5,767 nt of DNA from NCBI GenBank assembly GCA_035501255.1, contig DATJWM010000075.1, positions 1 to 5,767 on the forward strand, read 5' to 3'. The notes under the pieces were generated by a model. The model was given only the letters and a program-made list of their open reading frames with translations. It was not told where the DNA came from and searched no databases. The translations under genes and the position numbers were made by a program. Source of the DNA: JAFAZI01 sp035501255 (GTDB lineage: Bacteria > Actinomycetota > Actinomycetes > JAFAQI01). Below are positions 5,363 through 5,767 of this stretch, piece after piece (positions within the stretch are counted from its first letter, which is position 1; each line of letters starts with the position of its first letter).

Positions 5363-5650
5363 CTACCGCTTCTTGCCGTCTCGGAACAGTTGCAGCGTCT
5401 TTTCGATGCGCCGCTTGCAGGTCTCCTCGGTCTTCGCCGAGGCGATGCTGTCGACGTGGCAGCGCTGCAGGCTGTTGGACAGCCCCTCGAAGCAGGCGAG
5501 CAACGCGGGCTCCGCGTCCAACGCGGCGGCGAGGTCCTCGGGCATGACGACCTCGCGCGGCGAATCCGCGACCCTCAGCACGACGTGGATGGGGTCACCG
5601 CCCGCGAGCCCGGTCTCCTTCCGCGCCGCGGCAGCTGCGGAAAGAGGCGA
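5363..5650 (-). pseudogene. YdeI/OmpD-associated (OmdA/DUF1905-type) gene, 5' truncated
   Basis: About 95 C-terminal codons remain. From the 5' side they read PLSAAAAARKETGLAGGDPIHVVLRVADSPREVVMP, resembling the end of the DUF1905 barrel (lplsaa..R...Gl..GD.v.v.l..d..PREV.vP), then the helical OmdA part DLAAALDAEPALLACFEGLS...SIASAKTEETCKRRIEKTLQLFRDGKKR with the family's closing K-x-x-E-T-xx-RRIEK. The stop is at 5365-5363. The frame stays open to an ATG at 5734, but codons beyond about 5650 are antisense to a good TetR domain, so they are not YdeI sequence. The N-terminal half expected in intact proteins (usually about 150 aa or more) is missing. The cellular role of the family is poorly defined. 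It is probably a non-functional remnant, unless the chimeric start is used. Confidence 0.7.
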
Positions 5651-5767
5651 GGGGCGCTCAGCGTCCAAGCGACGCGCGATCATCGAGGCGGCGACCGCCG
5701 CGTTCCTGCGCGATGGGTACGGCGGGACGAGCATGGACCAGATCGCCGCGGCCGCGGTGGTCTCGAA
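5589..5767 (+). CDS. Second TetR-family regulator, N-terminal part (runs off window; start doubtful)
   Basis: The plus-strand frame is open to the window end and reads SASKRRAIIEAATAAFLRDG, then YGGTSMDQIAAAAVVS, the classic first helix and helix 2-3 start of TetR_N. The only in-frame start is ATG 5589, which has no Shine-Dalgarno site and sits inside YdeI homology on the other strand; residues 1 to about 21 are therefore probably not native. Either the gene lost its true 5' end at the junction near 5650, or it now initiates within the YdeI remnant. The turn residue that is normally Gly (AGVSK) is Val here, which may weaken DNA binding. Target and ligand are unknown. Confidence 0.7.
   Translation, partial: MGSPPASPVSFRAAAAAERGEGRSASKRRAIIEAATAAFLRDGYGGTSMDQIAAAAVVS

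Noticed and set aside
5651..5734. Reading the YdeI-type gene as intact from the ATG at 5734
   Set aside because: The codons from 5734 to about 5650 are exactly antisense to a TetR_N domain and do not resemble a YdeI N-terminus.

Overview
The window is high-GC DNA with strong GC3 bias, Shine-Dalgarno sites of the GGAGG type, ATGA start/stop overlaps and protein families (group II truncated haemoglobin beside an ABM-domain protein, TetR-paired MFS pump) that together suggest an actinobacterium. I cannot fix the genus. The dense, mixed regulator content (two TetR, one AraC, one LysR in under 6 kb) and several broken genes suggest an accessory or island-like region rather than a conserved core locus.

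Left part (1-2939): a divergent efflux locus. A TetR-family repressor (minus strand, C-terminus cut by the window edge) faces an MFS drug-type exporter. The intergenic region between them carries two near-identical dyad operators placed on either side of a perfect TATAAT -10 box. The exporter gene is followed, through two successive ATGA overlaps, by a 167-aa protein that looks DinB-like (His near the N-terminal helix plus a C-terminal HxxxH) and by a 136-aa AraC-type regulator that is little more than a DNA-binding domain. The arrangement implies one tightly coupled three-gene transcript, with TetR control at the promoter and possible further control by the AraC protein.

Middle (2948-3273): a broken NlpC/P60 peptidase remnant on the minus strand, lacking its 5' half and apparently frameshifted near its 3' end. 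It stops at a short sequence, GAGCAAACATCACCGCGTC, that recurs in slightly diverged form about 2.06 kb to the right. The rest of the gap has no recognisable gene.

Right-middle (3274-5065): a compact redox-type module. A group II-like truncated haemoglobin and an antibiotic-biosynthesis-monooxygenase (ABM) domain protein are read as a coupled minus-strand pair. A LysR-type regulator is divergent from them across a 72-bp intergenic region and probably controls them. Natural fusions of truncated haemoglobin and ABM domains are known in actinobacteria, so the pairing is likely functional.

Right end (5066-5767): scar-like DNA. It holds a 16-codon ORF with an excellent ribosome binding site that ends inside the second copy of the repeat, a stretch with a small hairpin, the 3' part of a YdeI/OmpD-associated-type gene on the minus strand, and the start of a second TetR-type gene on the plus strand running off the window. 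The YdeI homology gives way to antisense TetR coding sequence near 5650, so a recombination junction probably lies there.
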